This document shows positions 31,604 to 42,414 of a stretch of 64,000 nucleotides of DNA, piece after piece. This DNA comes from Varanus komodoensis (taxonomy: Eukaryota; Chordata; Lepidosauria; Squamata; Varanidae). Every line of letters begins with the position of its first letter. Position 1 is the first letter of the stretch. The translations under genes and the position numbers were made by a program. Under the pieces are notes generated by a model. The model did no database searches and was not told the DNA's origin. It was given only the letters and a program-made list of their open reading frames with translations. The stretch spans positions 9,544,857 to 9,608,856 of the forward strand of contig NW_025335440.1 of assembly GCF_004798865.1 (NCBI RefSeq). Reading direction: 5' to 3'.

Positions 31604-32734
31604 CAGCTACATGGGCAGCACAATTTCTGCTCTCCATCCTCCCAACCGCACCATGCGCCTCTGCAGCCCACGCAAGCAAAATTCCTCCCGGCCTTTTCTC
31701 TGTTCTTGTTGGTAGCCTGTGGCAGCCTCCACCTGACTGGTCCATTTTTGTGCTGCCTTCGTGTTTCCAAGAGTGAAGGGAGATGGACACTTCATTTGAC
31801 CAACAGGAATAAGGTGAACAACTGTGGGTTTATAGCTAGGAAGCTGAGAGCAGTAGAGATTAAAGGCCAGAGGCAACTATTTCTGCTGCCACTCCTGCCA
31901 GGGGACTCTGTGGTTTCCATACCAACAATAAGATGGTTATTCTGGGTCTGGACCACCAGAGAAGCTAAAGTGAAGGGTGGAAAGTTTAGAACAGACTATT
32001 GATTTTCTCCATGGCTGCAGAAAACGAATCCCACCACATAGGCATTCTGGAGCAAGTTCAGTCCCAGGACAGTAAGATTTCAGTTGGCTCCTTCGGTAAT
32101 GCAAACCCGTCCATTGTGGTTTTCGGCCACAATTAAACACAATGGTCAATTCTAGGGCTTCTCGCCACCATGACTGCTTACCGGACAACACAACCCGTCA
32201 TGGTGGAAAGCCCAGAGTAAGAGAGCTGCTTTAGCACGAGCTGACACTGCCCCCCGTCTTCGAGGCGGCGTTCAGAGCTGCCCTGGCCATTCTTCCCTTG
32301 AGCCCCAGCGATCTTCTGCAGGATCCGGGCCATTCAGCAGGGTGGGCCTACTCTGGGTTGGGGGGCAAAGCTGGCTGATGCCCCCCATGAGTGCCTGAAA
32401 GGAAACCTCTGACATGCAGGAGTGGGGAGAAGCAGCTGGGCAGCGGTGCCCCGAACTGGCCCCGAACCTCCCAGCTGATGGACCGCTCTCATGCACAAAC
32501 AGGAGGGGACAATCGGCCGGGTGGAAGAAGAGGGCAAGGACTGGCTTGGAGAAAAGCACCCAGAAGGTACGGGGCTGGGCAGCCCGGCCCCTGCCAGGGC
32601 ATCCTTCTCCTCTGCGGGACTGAGGTGTGGGAGCTGCTTGCCCCTTTTCGTGCCCCTGCCCGGGAGAAAAGCGCTCTGGTGCACCCAGGGCGCCCGACAC
32701 CAACCACACCGTACGAATCCCCCCACAGAGTAAA

Positions 32735-33690
32735 GCAATAAAATATGCACGATGTGGTGGCGGGGGGGTCTGCACATGTTGGCCAACTCACACTTTTTCA
32801 AATACAAAAATGCGCAAACACACGTGAAGGCTTATGTACACGTTCCAACTCTGGAAATCAGCAGATAGTGGAGCAAGCCCAAATGTGAAAATTGCCAGTG
32901 GAATGGCTTTCTCTTCGTTGGCATATCCCTGTTTATTCTCCGGGGAAACGTTCTCATTTGGTCACCCCTGGGCTGGTGTCCACTGAACAGAAGGCTGCTT
33001 CACTCACTGATGGGCTGGAAGGACCAGACTTGACCCGGCTGGGGCCAGCCGGAGCGATTCTGGTCTGCTCGGCACATTTTTATCAGAGTTGCCTGAATGT
33101 CTTTTCCATTCTGATGCAAAGCTCCCAGCTTTTTGCACATATGGTCTTGCTTTTGCTTTTTAATAAGATCTATGTGTATATGTGTCTGTCTAGGTTTTAC
33201 TAATCGAGTATGATTGCAGAGAAAGTGCCACGGAGGAAGCATAGAAACCACTTGGACTCGTGGCTTTTGAGCTTTCGATTCATTAATCACGTATAGATGA
33301 GATTATGGGGGATGGACTCAGAACCACCCACTATAACCTCATACCTGGGAACAAGAGGCAGAAAGGTAATGCTGCCAAAGGGTTCTTTCCTCTTTCAAAC
33401 TGAAAGAAGCTGAGAATCACGGGTACAATCCTGGGCATGTTTAGACAGAAAAATGCCCCATCATTTCGACCGTGCCCCAGCCAACCGTGCTGGGAGCTGG
33501 AGGATTTCTCTCTCTCTAAACCTGCATAGGACCGCCAAAGCTTTTGTTCAACTATAGAGGTTCAGTTAAACGGATTCCTTTCGAGGCAAACATCCCTAAA
33601 TTTTGCAGGCAGCAAACAACCTCAGAATGAGATATCACCGCTCATTCCTTGCCCACAGATTGGAATATTTCTTCTAAGGTGCAAGCATTA
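32735..33690. other. Apparently unique sequence
   Basis: No gene or repeat recognised, except a short family B-like block near 33422-33460 ('caatcctgggcatgtttaga'). Confidence 0.4.
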
Positions 33691-33696
33691 GCTAAG

Positions 33697-33745
33697 GGAG
33701 GGAGGGAGGGAGGGAGGGAGGGAGAGAGAGAGAGAGAGAGAGAGA
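33697..33745 (+). repeat. (GGGA)n followed by (GA)n, before the second gap
   Basis: A tetranucleotide run passes into a dinucleotide run and stops at the N block. Confidence 0.95.
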
Positions 33746-33845
33746 NNNNNNNNNNNNNNNNNNNNNNNNNNNNNNNNNNNNNNNNNNNNNNNNNNNNNNN
33801 NNNNNNNNNNNNNNNNNNNNNNNNNNNNNNNNNNNNNNNNNNNNN
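33746..33845. other. Assembly gap of 100 N
   Basis: Exactly 100 N between (GA)n on the left and (GGAA)n on the right. A purine-rich microsatellite probably stopped the assembly, so the real length is unknown. Confidence 0.98.
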
Positions 33846-33885
33846 GAAGGAAGGAAGGAAGGAAGGAAGGAAGGAAGGAAGGAAA
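33846..33885 (+). repeat. (GGAA)n after the second gap
   Basis: Ten units of a purine tetranucleotide, continuing the same low-complexity tract across the gap. Confidence 0.95.
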
Positions 33886-35330
33886 TGAGGTTTTGCTTCA
33901 GAACTGTTGTTTTTGGGGGTATGCAAATGTATGCACATTTAATCTGGGAGTAATTAGTTAATTGAGTAAACCTGCATGATTTACTGGCTAAAATGTGTAA
34001 CCGTCTTATAACCAATTAACATACAGCCACTTTGTTTTGCTGCCTCTGTTTATGGTGCCCAGTGTGGAGTCTTGTCTCTCCCAACAGCATTTGCTTCTCC
34101 ACCTCCTACCCCTAATTAAAATCAGACAAAGAAAACAGAGGCAAAACTGCAGTATCCCCCAAACTGGGGGATGTCCTCCCTAGCAAGGTCTCCCTGGCAT
34201 GGACATGGCTGACCTGCTCTTGCCACTGAAGAGGAGATTTTAATTTTCCCAGCCTAAAAATAAGTACCGGACTGTTTGCCTTGATTCTTGCTTTGCTCCT
34301 CATGGGCAACTGCGCATTCTCTGCCCTGCAGATCCCCTCCTTCCAATTCCACCACGATCCAACCTCAGGGAGGAGGACTTAGTACAGATACAGGACACTC
34401 TGTCCCTTGGTGCGGCTCCATGGACCAGTGGCTACCTGGACTAGCAGCTGATGGCTGCAACGTCAGTGGGGCAGTGTAGCCATCCCAGGTTTCAGTCTGA
34501 AGTGTGCGAGAACTGTCCAAGGTTCTGAACCTCTTTGGGGTAGGGATCATTCCCAGAGATGGCTCCTTCAAAGCTCAAGCTAAAACCCAGAGTGGATATA
34601 GTGGTCCACCAGCCTTCACGAGCCAGTTGTCCCACCTTGAAGTCAGAGGGTAAAAGAGCACAAATATTCTGACCGAGACACCTACATACGCCATGTCTGG
34701 TGTATACACGCACCCAGATTTGCAGATAAAATTCCTACCCATTTGGACATTTTCCAACACACATGCAAAGCAGAGCTTGTGTCTACTCAGAAGATGGCGT
34801 CAGTTTTGTTTCTGGTGCATCGCCCTGAGGGGTTCAGTTAAAGAGTAGTGCAGAAATGAAATGCAATTAAACAATAAATACCATTTCCTAGCTCAAGAGT
34901 ATGCCTGGAGAAGCTTGTTGAAACCAATGATCCAAGTTTGTTTCACCTGGTCTTCTCTGGATCTGGGGAAAGAAGAGAAAGAGGGGAGGCAGATAAACTT
35001 CTCTGCTTCCCATGAATGTTACTAGTTCAGAGACAACAGTCATAGTAGTTGGTTGAATCAAGTAATGGATACACTGGATTTTTACATATAAAGAGATATT
35101 TTTCATGGATTTCTTCAGCCATTCACCCCCTTGCCAAAGTGGTGCCAAATTCTTAGAACAAAGTTGGTAAGCTATTGGTCCTCCAGGTGGTTTGGCCTAC
35201 ATCTGGGGATGAGAAAATGAGAAATGTTCAAGACCACTAGGATTCTGCAAACATTGCCTAGCTGCTCGTCTCATGCCTAATTACCATTTGCAATCACTGC
35301 CCACTTCGCATGAATGCAAAACTTGTGCCA

Positions 35331-35384
35331 ACTGGATGGGAGATTTCTGCAAACCGAGACTGGATGGGAGATTTCTGCAAACCT
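35331..35384 (+). repeat. 28-bp tandem duplication (1.9 copies)
   Basis: ACTGGATGGGAGATTTCTGC with its following bases is repeated at a 28-bp period. The two copies are nearly the same, so the event is recent. Confidence 0.92.
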
Positions 35385-35597
35385 CCCTGAATTTACCCAG
35401 ATTTCCTCCATAAACTAAAGCAGGGCCGATTCAGTCTAAGAGGAAATTTGCGCAAATCAAAGTAGGAATGGGGAATGAGGGGAACATAGGCAAGTTTCTG
35501 GCGGTTGGCAAATTTTTTTTGCTTGCCTTTCGATTCAGAACGTTGAACAAGGCATACTTTCACGTTTCGTGACAACCTTGAAATTCTCCTACATCAC

Positions 35598-35665
35598 TAC
35601 CTACAACTCCCATGAGCCCCAGCCAGCACGGCCAATGATGAGGGGTGATGGGTGTTGTGGACCCA
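35598..35665 (+). repeat. MITE-like element (family A)
   Basis: 'acctacaactcccatgag', 'ccccagccagcacggcc' and 'gatgggtgttgtggaccc'. The arms are degraded inverted repeats. Confidence 0.5.
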
Positions 35666-35739
35666 ATCTTTCAGAGGGCCATAAGCTACCAACACCTGGC
35701 CGAGGACTGCTGTGGCACACCCAAGTTGTTGAATAAAGC

Positions 35740-36170
35740 ATTATCAGATGGCATTTCTGTCTGATTCCCTCCCATGCTGGGAGAGCGGCTTCGGATCTCC
35801 GCCTTCTGCAAGTGGCCCGTGTCTTGCCCTCCGTGTCCTGCTGGCCGGGAGGGAATCACGCTGCCTCCCAATGACAGATGTTGAAACAGCCCTTCCCAGC
35901 TGTCTGCTTAGCTTCATTAGCACACTGTCTGCATCGCGACGCAGCGTCGGCCGCTCCTGGGCGAGAAACGCTCTCCTTGCACATTCCGAGCAGGTCCCAG
36001 CCGGCAGGCTGTCACCACAGATGCAGCAGCGGTGGGCGACCAGCATCCTTACCCCTGTCTGATGAGCAGGCCAAGGAATTATTCCTCTCCCGTTGCATCT
36101 TGAGCAAGTGGAGTGCCAACTCCCCACCCCCACCCCATCCTTAACAAGGCTCATAAATCATTGGGGAGCA
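35740..36170. other. Candidate conserved non-coding block
   Basis: Repeat-free, with CpG sites and homeodomain-like cores ('cttagcttcattagcacac', 'cataaatcattgg'). The 136-codon minus frame 35744-36154 shows three CxxC-like pairs (CSRC, CCIC, CSEC), but no known zinc-binding fold was recognised. Confidence 0.28.
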
Positions 36171-36567
36171 ATTGCCAAGAGTGGACTAGCTGGGGGGTGG
36201 GGGGGGGGAGGTTGTGGGAAGCGGCGCCCCACGTGGCAAGTTTCTCCTGCAGGTAAATGGAGGCTGTGTGGACATTGTCCTGGGCACCTTCTGGTTAATC
36301 CAGTTCTGCTCCAGTTCAGGACTCCTCGCACACGTCGGCCTGGTTTGCAATGACTACTCTAGTAGTCTGGATGCTTCCCATGAAGAGTGCATTGCTGTGG
36401 CTTATATTGCTTCTTTCTCCTTACTCGATTTGGGGATTTATATAGGGAAGAAGCAAGGACATAACATAATAACAGGGGGCGACGGATGGGCACAGAAGGG
36501 TATTCAGTTGTAAATTTAGAGAAAAGGCTGTCTTTGGACCCAAAAGCAAAATGGCCTGGAATTCACT

Positions 36568-36728
36568 GGGTGACTTTGGGCCAGTCATTCATTCTCAGCC
36601 TAACCTACTTCACAAGGTTGTTGTTGTGAGGATAAAATGAAGCGATGTGTACAGACTTGAGTTCCTCGCAGAAGGAGAGAAGGCGAGATATAAATGCAAT
36701 GTAATAATAATTACAGCGACAATAATAA
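36568..36728 (+). repeat. SINE 3' half
   Basis: 'ggtgactttgggccagtcat', 'gcctaacctacttcacaagg' and 'ttgttgttgtgaggataaaa', then tail 'gcgagatataaatgcaatg' with AATAATAAT. The tRNA head is missing. Confidence 0.75.
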
Positions 36729-36959
36729 TACTAGCCTGAAGGTAGAGATTATGGTCAGGAAGATGCATCGGTTGGAATTATAAGCTTCCCCTCCCCTTGT
36801 CATGCTGCAGGTAAGGAGATTTTCAGGGTGGGGGCCACCAGTTCCCTTTCCCTTCTGCACACCCTCCCACTGCTGAATAGCAAGGATCGTCTGCGTTGGG
36901 TCACCCAGCCCCACCCTCAGACCTGAGTCCCAGTACACATTTCTGTACATATTTCAGAG

Positions 36960-37690
36960 AGTTAGAAGAACCAAGGTCTCCTTGAAGCTGTCTTGGAATA
37001 TGTTTAGAATGGTCAGAAACAATGAGCTATGCAGAAAAACCTCCAAAGCAGGCATTTTGGAAATCAGTCTTCAGGAATTTGCATTTCTCCCTATATTAGG
37101 GCTAGAGTTCAGGTCCAAATTAGGGTTAGGATTAGGGTTAGGGTTAGAAAAACCATGGTTCCCGTAAAGCTGTCTAGGCTTGGAATGCATTTCAAATGGG
37201 CAGGAAGAATGAGCTGTGCAGAAAATCATCCACAAAGCTGCAATTTTGGAAATCCATCTTGACGGATGGGAATTTCACCCCTACGCAACGCTTGGGTCCG
37301 GGTCCAGGTTAGGGTTAGCGTTCAAGAAACCAATGTCGCTGTGAATCCTTTGAGGTTTGGAAGATGTTTGGAGTGGGTAGAAACCACTGGAGATGAAAGA
37401 TAACTTTCAAAAAGCAGGCATTTTGGAAAAACACCTTGAGGCATAAGTACTTCAGCCTCATAGCAGGGTTATGTTCAAGTCCAGGTTAAGGTCACAGAAA
37501 CAGGGACCCCCACAAAGCTCTCAAGGCTTGCAATGTGTCTAGAATGGGCAGAAAGAAAAAGGCGCACAGAAAATCATCTACAAAGCGGCCATTTGACAAA
37601 TCTGCCTTCAGGGATGCTGTTTCACCCCTGTGGTAGAGTCAGGGATCTTGTTCAGGTTCAGGTTAGGATATTTCAGTCTTTTATTAGGGT
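36960..37690 (+). repeat. Tandem array, four units of about 170-182 bp, with telomere-like TTAGGG runs
   Basis: The marker AGAAACCA (with variants) starts units at about 36964, 37146, 37325 and 37496, giving spacings of 182, 179 and 171 bp. Each unit has the same order: 'aagctgtct.ggcttggaat', 'gaatgggcagaaa', 'gagctgtgcagaaaatcatc', 'aaagcaggcattttggaaat', 'ttcaccc', then a block related to 'aggtccaggttagggttag'. Between units 1 and 2 the last block is a telomere-like run (37120-37147). The units differ clearly from one another, so the array is old. There is no convincing coding frame. Confidence 0.88.
37120..37147 (+). repeat. Interstitial telomere-like repeat
   Basis: About 4.7 tandem TTAGGG-type units, one carrying a GA in place of G. 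Shorter remnants at 37307-37318 and 37660-37693 mark the same position in other units of the array. Confidence 0.9.
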
Positions 37691-37699
37691 TATGGCCTT

Positions 37700-38380
37700 G
37701 CTTTAATGTACTGTGGGGACAGTGTATAGCTTCAGGCGTGGGGGCGGTGTACGAATGAGGCGAATGTTGGAATGTGTGCGTGCAGGAGCAGTTCATCCTG
37801 CGAGTCCCTCCTGCCGCGGGGCTGGCATCGTCTGACCCGGCAGCCCTGGCACCGGTTGGCAACCTCAGTGAGAACCAGGCCTGCAGTGTGATCTAACAGC
37901 AGGCGTCAGATGGAGAAAATCCGCCACACTGACCCATCCATGAACAATGTTATGTTCCCTTCCAGGGACACATTTGGCTGCCTCTGCAAGCAGACAAGAT
38001 ATTCTTTTTGTTCCATGCAGAGCAAAGCTATTCTAGGCACCCTTCCTGGGGTCGCTGTGTTGCTCTGCCATTAATTATTTCCCTCTAATTGCCAAGGTGA
38101 ATGTCAGACCAGTTTCTGTCCATCGGCTCCTTGGCCTCGGCTGCAGCTTTCTGTGGATCAGTGGCAGGCCGGTTGATTCCCCTGCAAGGCATCCCTGTAG
38201 CGAGGAAAAGCAGACAGAGTGGATACCACCCTCTGCAGCCCCCCAGCGCCCCCTCCCCAGCTGGGAAGTCGCATTCAAACCCTGGTGCATCTGCTCCTGC
38301 ACTCTGCCGTGCCGGCACTCTCCTCTTGGGACAAACATGCAAGCCTGCTTCCCCCAAGCGCCCCGTTGTCAGCCTTCCTC
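37700..38380. other. Apparently unique sequence
   Basis: No gene or repeat recognised. The stretch 37940-38110 has AT-rich homeodomain-like blocks ('ccattaattatttccctc') and could be conserved non-coding DNA. Confidence 0.4.
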
Positions 38381-38384
38381 TGTT

Positions 38385-38460
38385 TTGGACTACAGTGCTC
38401 CTCAGCCCCCACCAGCATGGCCAATAGTCAGGGATACTGGGAGCTACAGCCCAAACTGTG
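38385..38460 (+). repeat. MITE-like element (family A)
   Basis: 'ggactacagtgctcctcagc', 'caccagcatggccaatag', 'ggatactgggagctacagcc'. The arms are imperfect inverted repeats. The solo LTR lies about 25 bp downstream. Confidence 0.6.
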
Positions 38461-38484
38461 GAGGACAGCAGGTTACATTGCTAT

Positions 38485-39204
38485 TGTCAGAATCCCGGAA
38501 TCTCAGTTTGAGAAGAGGGAATAAAACTTGGGTTCATGGGAAACATCAAGCGTCCAGACCATCTGAGGCTTTATTGTATTTCCCAGGTTCCCCACGGGTG
38601 CGTACTCACGATAATGCATTACTGGTCAGGCAGAGTGAACTCTGCTGCAAAGCTTCAACACCATTACAGGGCATTTATAGGTACACAGGTACAGGGCAAT
38701 TGATGACAGAATGCAGAGATTACAATAAGATTTTGAGGTCATCACATACAGAACAGATAAAGAAATGTCAGTCAATCACACAGTAACAATGAGATTACAA
38801 TATTTCTAATTGCCTGTATTTACACTTTAATTCAGTAGTTGAACCCATCTCCAGGTCTGCTTAGACATGTAAATTCAAGCTACTGAAACTATGCATGAAC
38901 TCAAGACTCTTATCTATACTCTAGAAATTCGGAGTGACCAGGGCACATGGAGCCTCTGGGCTATCAAAAGATACTTCCTTGTAAACTGAATTCAAACAAT
39001 GACTATTTACAATGTATATTTGGACTGAATGGCCTGTCTACTGTAGCCCACAGCTAAAGGTGCAAGAAAGGAGCGGGGGGGGGGGGATACCATTTTAAAC
39101 AGTGACAGCTTGGTTTTGAGAAGGAAAACAGGATTTGATCCCACAATGCAAAGGCACACAGAAGTAATGCTTTTCAGACAGGATTTATCCAAAATTTCCC
39201 AACA
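38485..39204 (-). mobile_element. Solo LTR of an endogenous retrovirus, copy 2, with target duplication
   Basis: A 720-bp element beginning TG and ending CA, flanked by the 4-bp direct repeat CTAT (38481-38484 and 39205-39208). A 4-bp duplication suits gammaretrovirus-like integration. In minus orientation the AATAAA signal (complement near 38570) lies about 85 bp from the 3' end. No internal region is present, so this is a solo LTR. It aligns along its whole length with 2803-3556 but is clearly diverged from it: an old family. The precise ERV family is not assigned. Confidence 0.82.
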
Positions 39205-39209
39205 CTATC

Positions 39210-41750
39210 CAAGTCATTGTCATTCTTTCTGAATTGGCATCTATTCATAAAACGACCACATCCAAATATTATGTACCCTCCGTCTTCTCTCTCTCTTTTT
39301 TTTTTTTTGGTGACATGTTTCCTGTTTTTGGTGAGGCATTATTGGTCATTCCAGCACTTGTGCCATCAGAACAGGAATTTGGGGCAGGGGTGGAGGGACT
39401 CTGTAGGAGGAGCTTTGAAGAAACTGAAGCAACACCGATGGGGTTTGATCCGGATCAAGCCATCCTTAGAGAGGGGCCCACTGGAATCACCCAGCAAGAG
39501 GTGTACTTGGGCATGCCACCTCTGACACTCAAGCGCCACTCCTTCCAGTGGGTCTCCTCAATTTGGACCAGATCCGTCATCATCTAAAGAGTCTCCCCTC
39601 TCAGTATGACCATTCTGTCCAGTGTTTCAGATCACCTCCACTCGAGGTGCTTCGCCGTGGCCTCACAAAAAGCCGGGAGTCAGCCCCGTGGCTGATGGGA
39701 AACAGAACGACGCATTTTACAGATGGCACGGAGAGGTTTTCATGAGGGGGCAGAGAAATGGAAGGCAAGTCTGCCTCCCGGCTCAGGCTGAATCGCCAGC
39801 ACCATTCCCCCATTTCCAAAGCTCAAGGCTAAGTGTCTATTTATATCCAAAGTGGCACCACCCAGGCACTGGAACGAGAAGAGGAATCCGCTGGCTCATG
39901 GGAAGACCAAGGTTCAAAGGGACATGAAACATCTGCAGGGGGAGGGAAGAAAAGCACAAGGAGGTGGGGGAATCCCTAGAACAGCCCAGTGAGAAATGAA
40001 TGTATGTGGGGGACAAAGAACACTGAGGAATCGTTCAGGAAACAGGATTTAAATGTAGGTGGTAAGCAGAACGGAGTATCCGGGAGCTCAAACAAAAGCA
40101 CTCCATGTTGCAATACTTGGTTGCATGGCCCTCTGCAAGGAAAAAGATATGAATGGCCCATATTAGTATTTCAAATTCATAATGGTGTAGAACAGTAATT
40201 AAATTAAAAAGATCAAGGCTTAGATTTTATAATCCAATAAGCAAGAGGAGCTAACAATATCTTTAGTGTATGCATGCCAGGAATGGGCAAATAAGTGAAA
40301 TCTGAGATTTTTGTGTTACTCACCTTGTCTCCTGTGTTTGGCACGGCTCTTTTTTGGTTTATTGCAGCAGGGAAAGCACACTTTTTTTAAAAGAGTGCAC
40401 CCAGACATGCACTCCCCCACCCCCAAGAGTAAAGCTTGAAAAGGTGCGTTTTCATGCACTTTAAAAATGCACTTAAAAAAAAAAAAAAAGATCATTTTCC
40501 TAGCATGAGAACAAATTTGGGAATGTGCAAACCTTGGTGGAGAATGTGGTGCTCCTGCTTGCATTTGAGGCCAGGGGTGTGAAAAGGACCCTTGTGCAAA
40601 CTTAAACAGTATTTTCATGTGTCCCTAATTTATGGCTATCATAAAATTCACCTGCACCCTGTCTTACTTTAGGACTTAGCCAGACTACAGTGAACAACAT
40701 GGCCTCCAACCAGGCCTGGGCAACTTGCAAGCTGGGCAGATGAGCACGGAATCTATGGCAAATCATGTCCTGTTTTCCCCAACTATATAACCCCCTGCCT
40801 CCATCACGTTTGCAATTGTGGTATCACAAGCCAAACATGCATGCACACAATGTACAGGACTGGAAAGTTACCATTAATCCTAAATTCAGCCGTCTCCACA
40901 GGAAGGGATATATTTAAAAAATGCATTAGGTACTTCAAGGAGTATCTCTAGAGTCAGATAAAGATCTGACTCATCACCCAGAGTAAACATTTCATGCACA
41001 CCAAAAACTGACAAGGTATTTGATTAACATTATCTATTGATAAGTGCTCTGTTCCCCAAGGTTTCTTTTCCCACAGGCAAATACAGTTAAGACCAGAGAG
41101 GTTTAGGAATGCCTCTTGTTTTATTACATCCCCCTCAAGGGCTGTTTCAAATTTTGTTGGTCTTCTGTGAGCAACTGTCCCGGGAAGTTTTCCACCCCTG
41201 CATTGGTTAAACCGCAACCCTTTTGTGATAAAATCTGACAAAAGAGGGTGATATTCAGAAACCAGTAAGGGAGCATTTCAGCTCTGCTGACCTCCAAGTG
41301 ACCATCTTTGAAGAAAGGTGCACCAAAGAAAGATGTTGAGATAACCTTGCTGAAGTGCAAATCAAGAGATCCAACTCTCTTTTTTTCCTGTGGTTGGAAG
41401 AAGGAGCAAAGTCCTCCTGTCCCTTGTTTCTTTTTTTAAATCACACCGGTGAGTTAATGGGTTATAAAGTCTCAGCAATCACCTAACAACATGATGTGAA
41501 TGGCAGCTGTTAAAATAATTAGCATTATCTGCGATGTTTGCCTTTTAATTCCTTCTGGAAAATACAGCCCACATCTTTCCTCACCGCCACCGCAGAGATA
41601 TAACACTGCCGGTTTGGGGTTAACAGTGGATGCATCTGATGTCCATGAAAGCCTAGTCCAGAATAAATTTGCTTATCCTTAAGGCGCACACGACTCAGAC
41701 AGGAGAAGGCTGTCAAGAGCCACGGTCCCAATAGTTCTATATTCTACGCT
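39210..41750. other. Apparently unique sequence
   Basis: No gene or repeat recognised over 2.5 kb. Homopolymer runs occur at 39296-39308 (T) and 40475-40489 (A). Frames of 60-117 codons are chance. Confidence 0.45.
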
Positions 41751-41757
41751 CCAGTTC

Positions 41758-41895
41758 AGAGGCAGTGTGGTTATGTACAGCGATTGCTGGGGAACATGGC
41801 CAGGAGAGTACTCTTGCCCTCACGTCCTGCTGGTGGGATCCGGTGGGCGGAATTTTGGACTAGAGAGACCCCTGTTCTGGTCCAGCAAGGGTCCT
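41758..41895 (+). mobile_element. CR1 LINE 3' tail fragment
   Basis: 'agaggcagtgtggttatg', 'gattgctggggaacatgg', 'cctcacgtcctgctggtgg' and 'ttttggactagagagacccc': the same CR1 3' block as 15390-15545 and 17840-17965. Confidence 0.68.
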
Positions 41896-42097
41896 CTTAC
41901 GTCCGTTCCCGGGCCTGGTTTGCATGACCAGGGCTTGCTTCCCGCACTGTGCTGCTTGTTTGCGAGGGGAGTTAGCAGGATTGTCGCTGGCAGCCTGGCT
42001 GGCTGGGTTGAGCCAACCGGCGGGGGCATCTTGGTGGGAGGGTCCTCCGCACTCATGGAGCGCTGCAAGATTCGCTTGGTCGCAGTAAGAGGGGAAA

Positions 42098-42098
42098 G

Positions 42099-42149
<51 letters not shown>

Positions 42150-42179
42150 TCCTTCCTTCCTTCCTTCCTTCCTTCCTTC
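42098..42179 (+). repeat. (TGCC)n followed by (TTCC)n microsatellite
   Basis: Compound tetranucleotide repeat of about 82 bp. It is responsible for the periodic CLPA and SFLP stretches in the long frame across this region. Confidence 0.95.
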
Positions 42180-42185
42180 GGTGTA

Positions 42186-42234
42186 TATCCTGCCATTTCC
42201 CCTGCAGCCCCAGTGCAGGGGAAATGGCAGGATA
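42186..42234. repeat. Perfect 21-bp hairpin
   Basis: The left arm 42186-42206 starts TATCCTGCC; the right arm 42214-42234 ends GGCAGGATA and is its exact complement. The loop is GCCCCAG. The left arm resembles the complement of the SINE tail (TATATCCTGCC), so the right arm is probably an inverted copy of SINE tail sequence. Confidence 0.95.
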
Positions 42235-42410
42235 AACTCCCCCTCCTCCTCCTCTCCTTTTCATCGTCACAAGAACCCTGTGTGGTCGGTAAAGCTGAAA
42301 GTCAGTGAGTGGCCCAAAGTCACCCAGGAGCTTCATGGAGACTTGAATCCAGGGGTTCCGAGTCAGGCAGTCACTCTAACCACTAGACCACATGTCTGTT
42401 CCAGACCTGG
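42235..42410 (-). mobile_element. tRNA-derived SINE, minus strand
   Basis: Complement of core and head: 'gtgagtggcccaaagtcacc', 'ggagcttcatgg' and 'gtcactctaaccactagacc'. Its tail end is joined to the hairpin and microsatellite at 42098-42234. Confidence 0.72.
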
Positions 42411-42414
42411 CATA

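Larger units (their letters stand above)
31255..32730. other. Apparently unique, GC-rich sequence
   Basis: No gene supported. It holds an inverted repeat (31520-31553) and a 17-bp tandem duplication (31570-31603), listed separately. Long overlapping frames at 32272-32807 on both strands are typical of GC-rich DNA and show no domain. Confidence 0.45.
33890..36560. other. Mostly unique sequence
   Basis: No gene recognised. It contains a 28-bp tandem duplication (35331-35384), a family A MITE-like copy (35598-35665) and a candidate conserved block (35740-36170). A G-run lies at 36193-36209. Confidence 0.45.

Noticed and set aside
36960-37690. Tandem units as a CRISPR-like array
   Set aside because: Units are about 180 bp and diverged throughout, without short constant repeats and unique spacers, and the DNA is vertebrate.
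38097-38786. 229-codon open frame (plus)
   Set aside because: It crosses a MITE and enters the solo LTR in antisense, so it is a chance frame.
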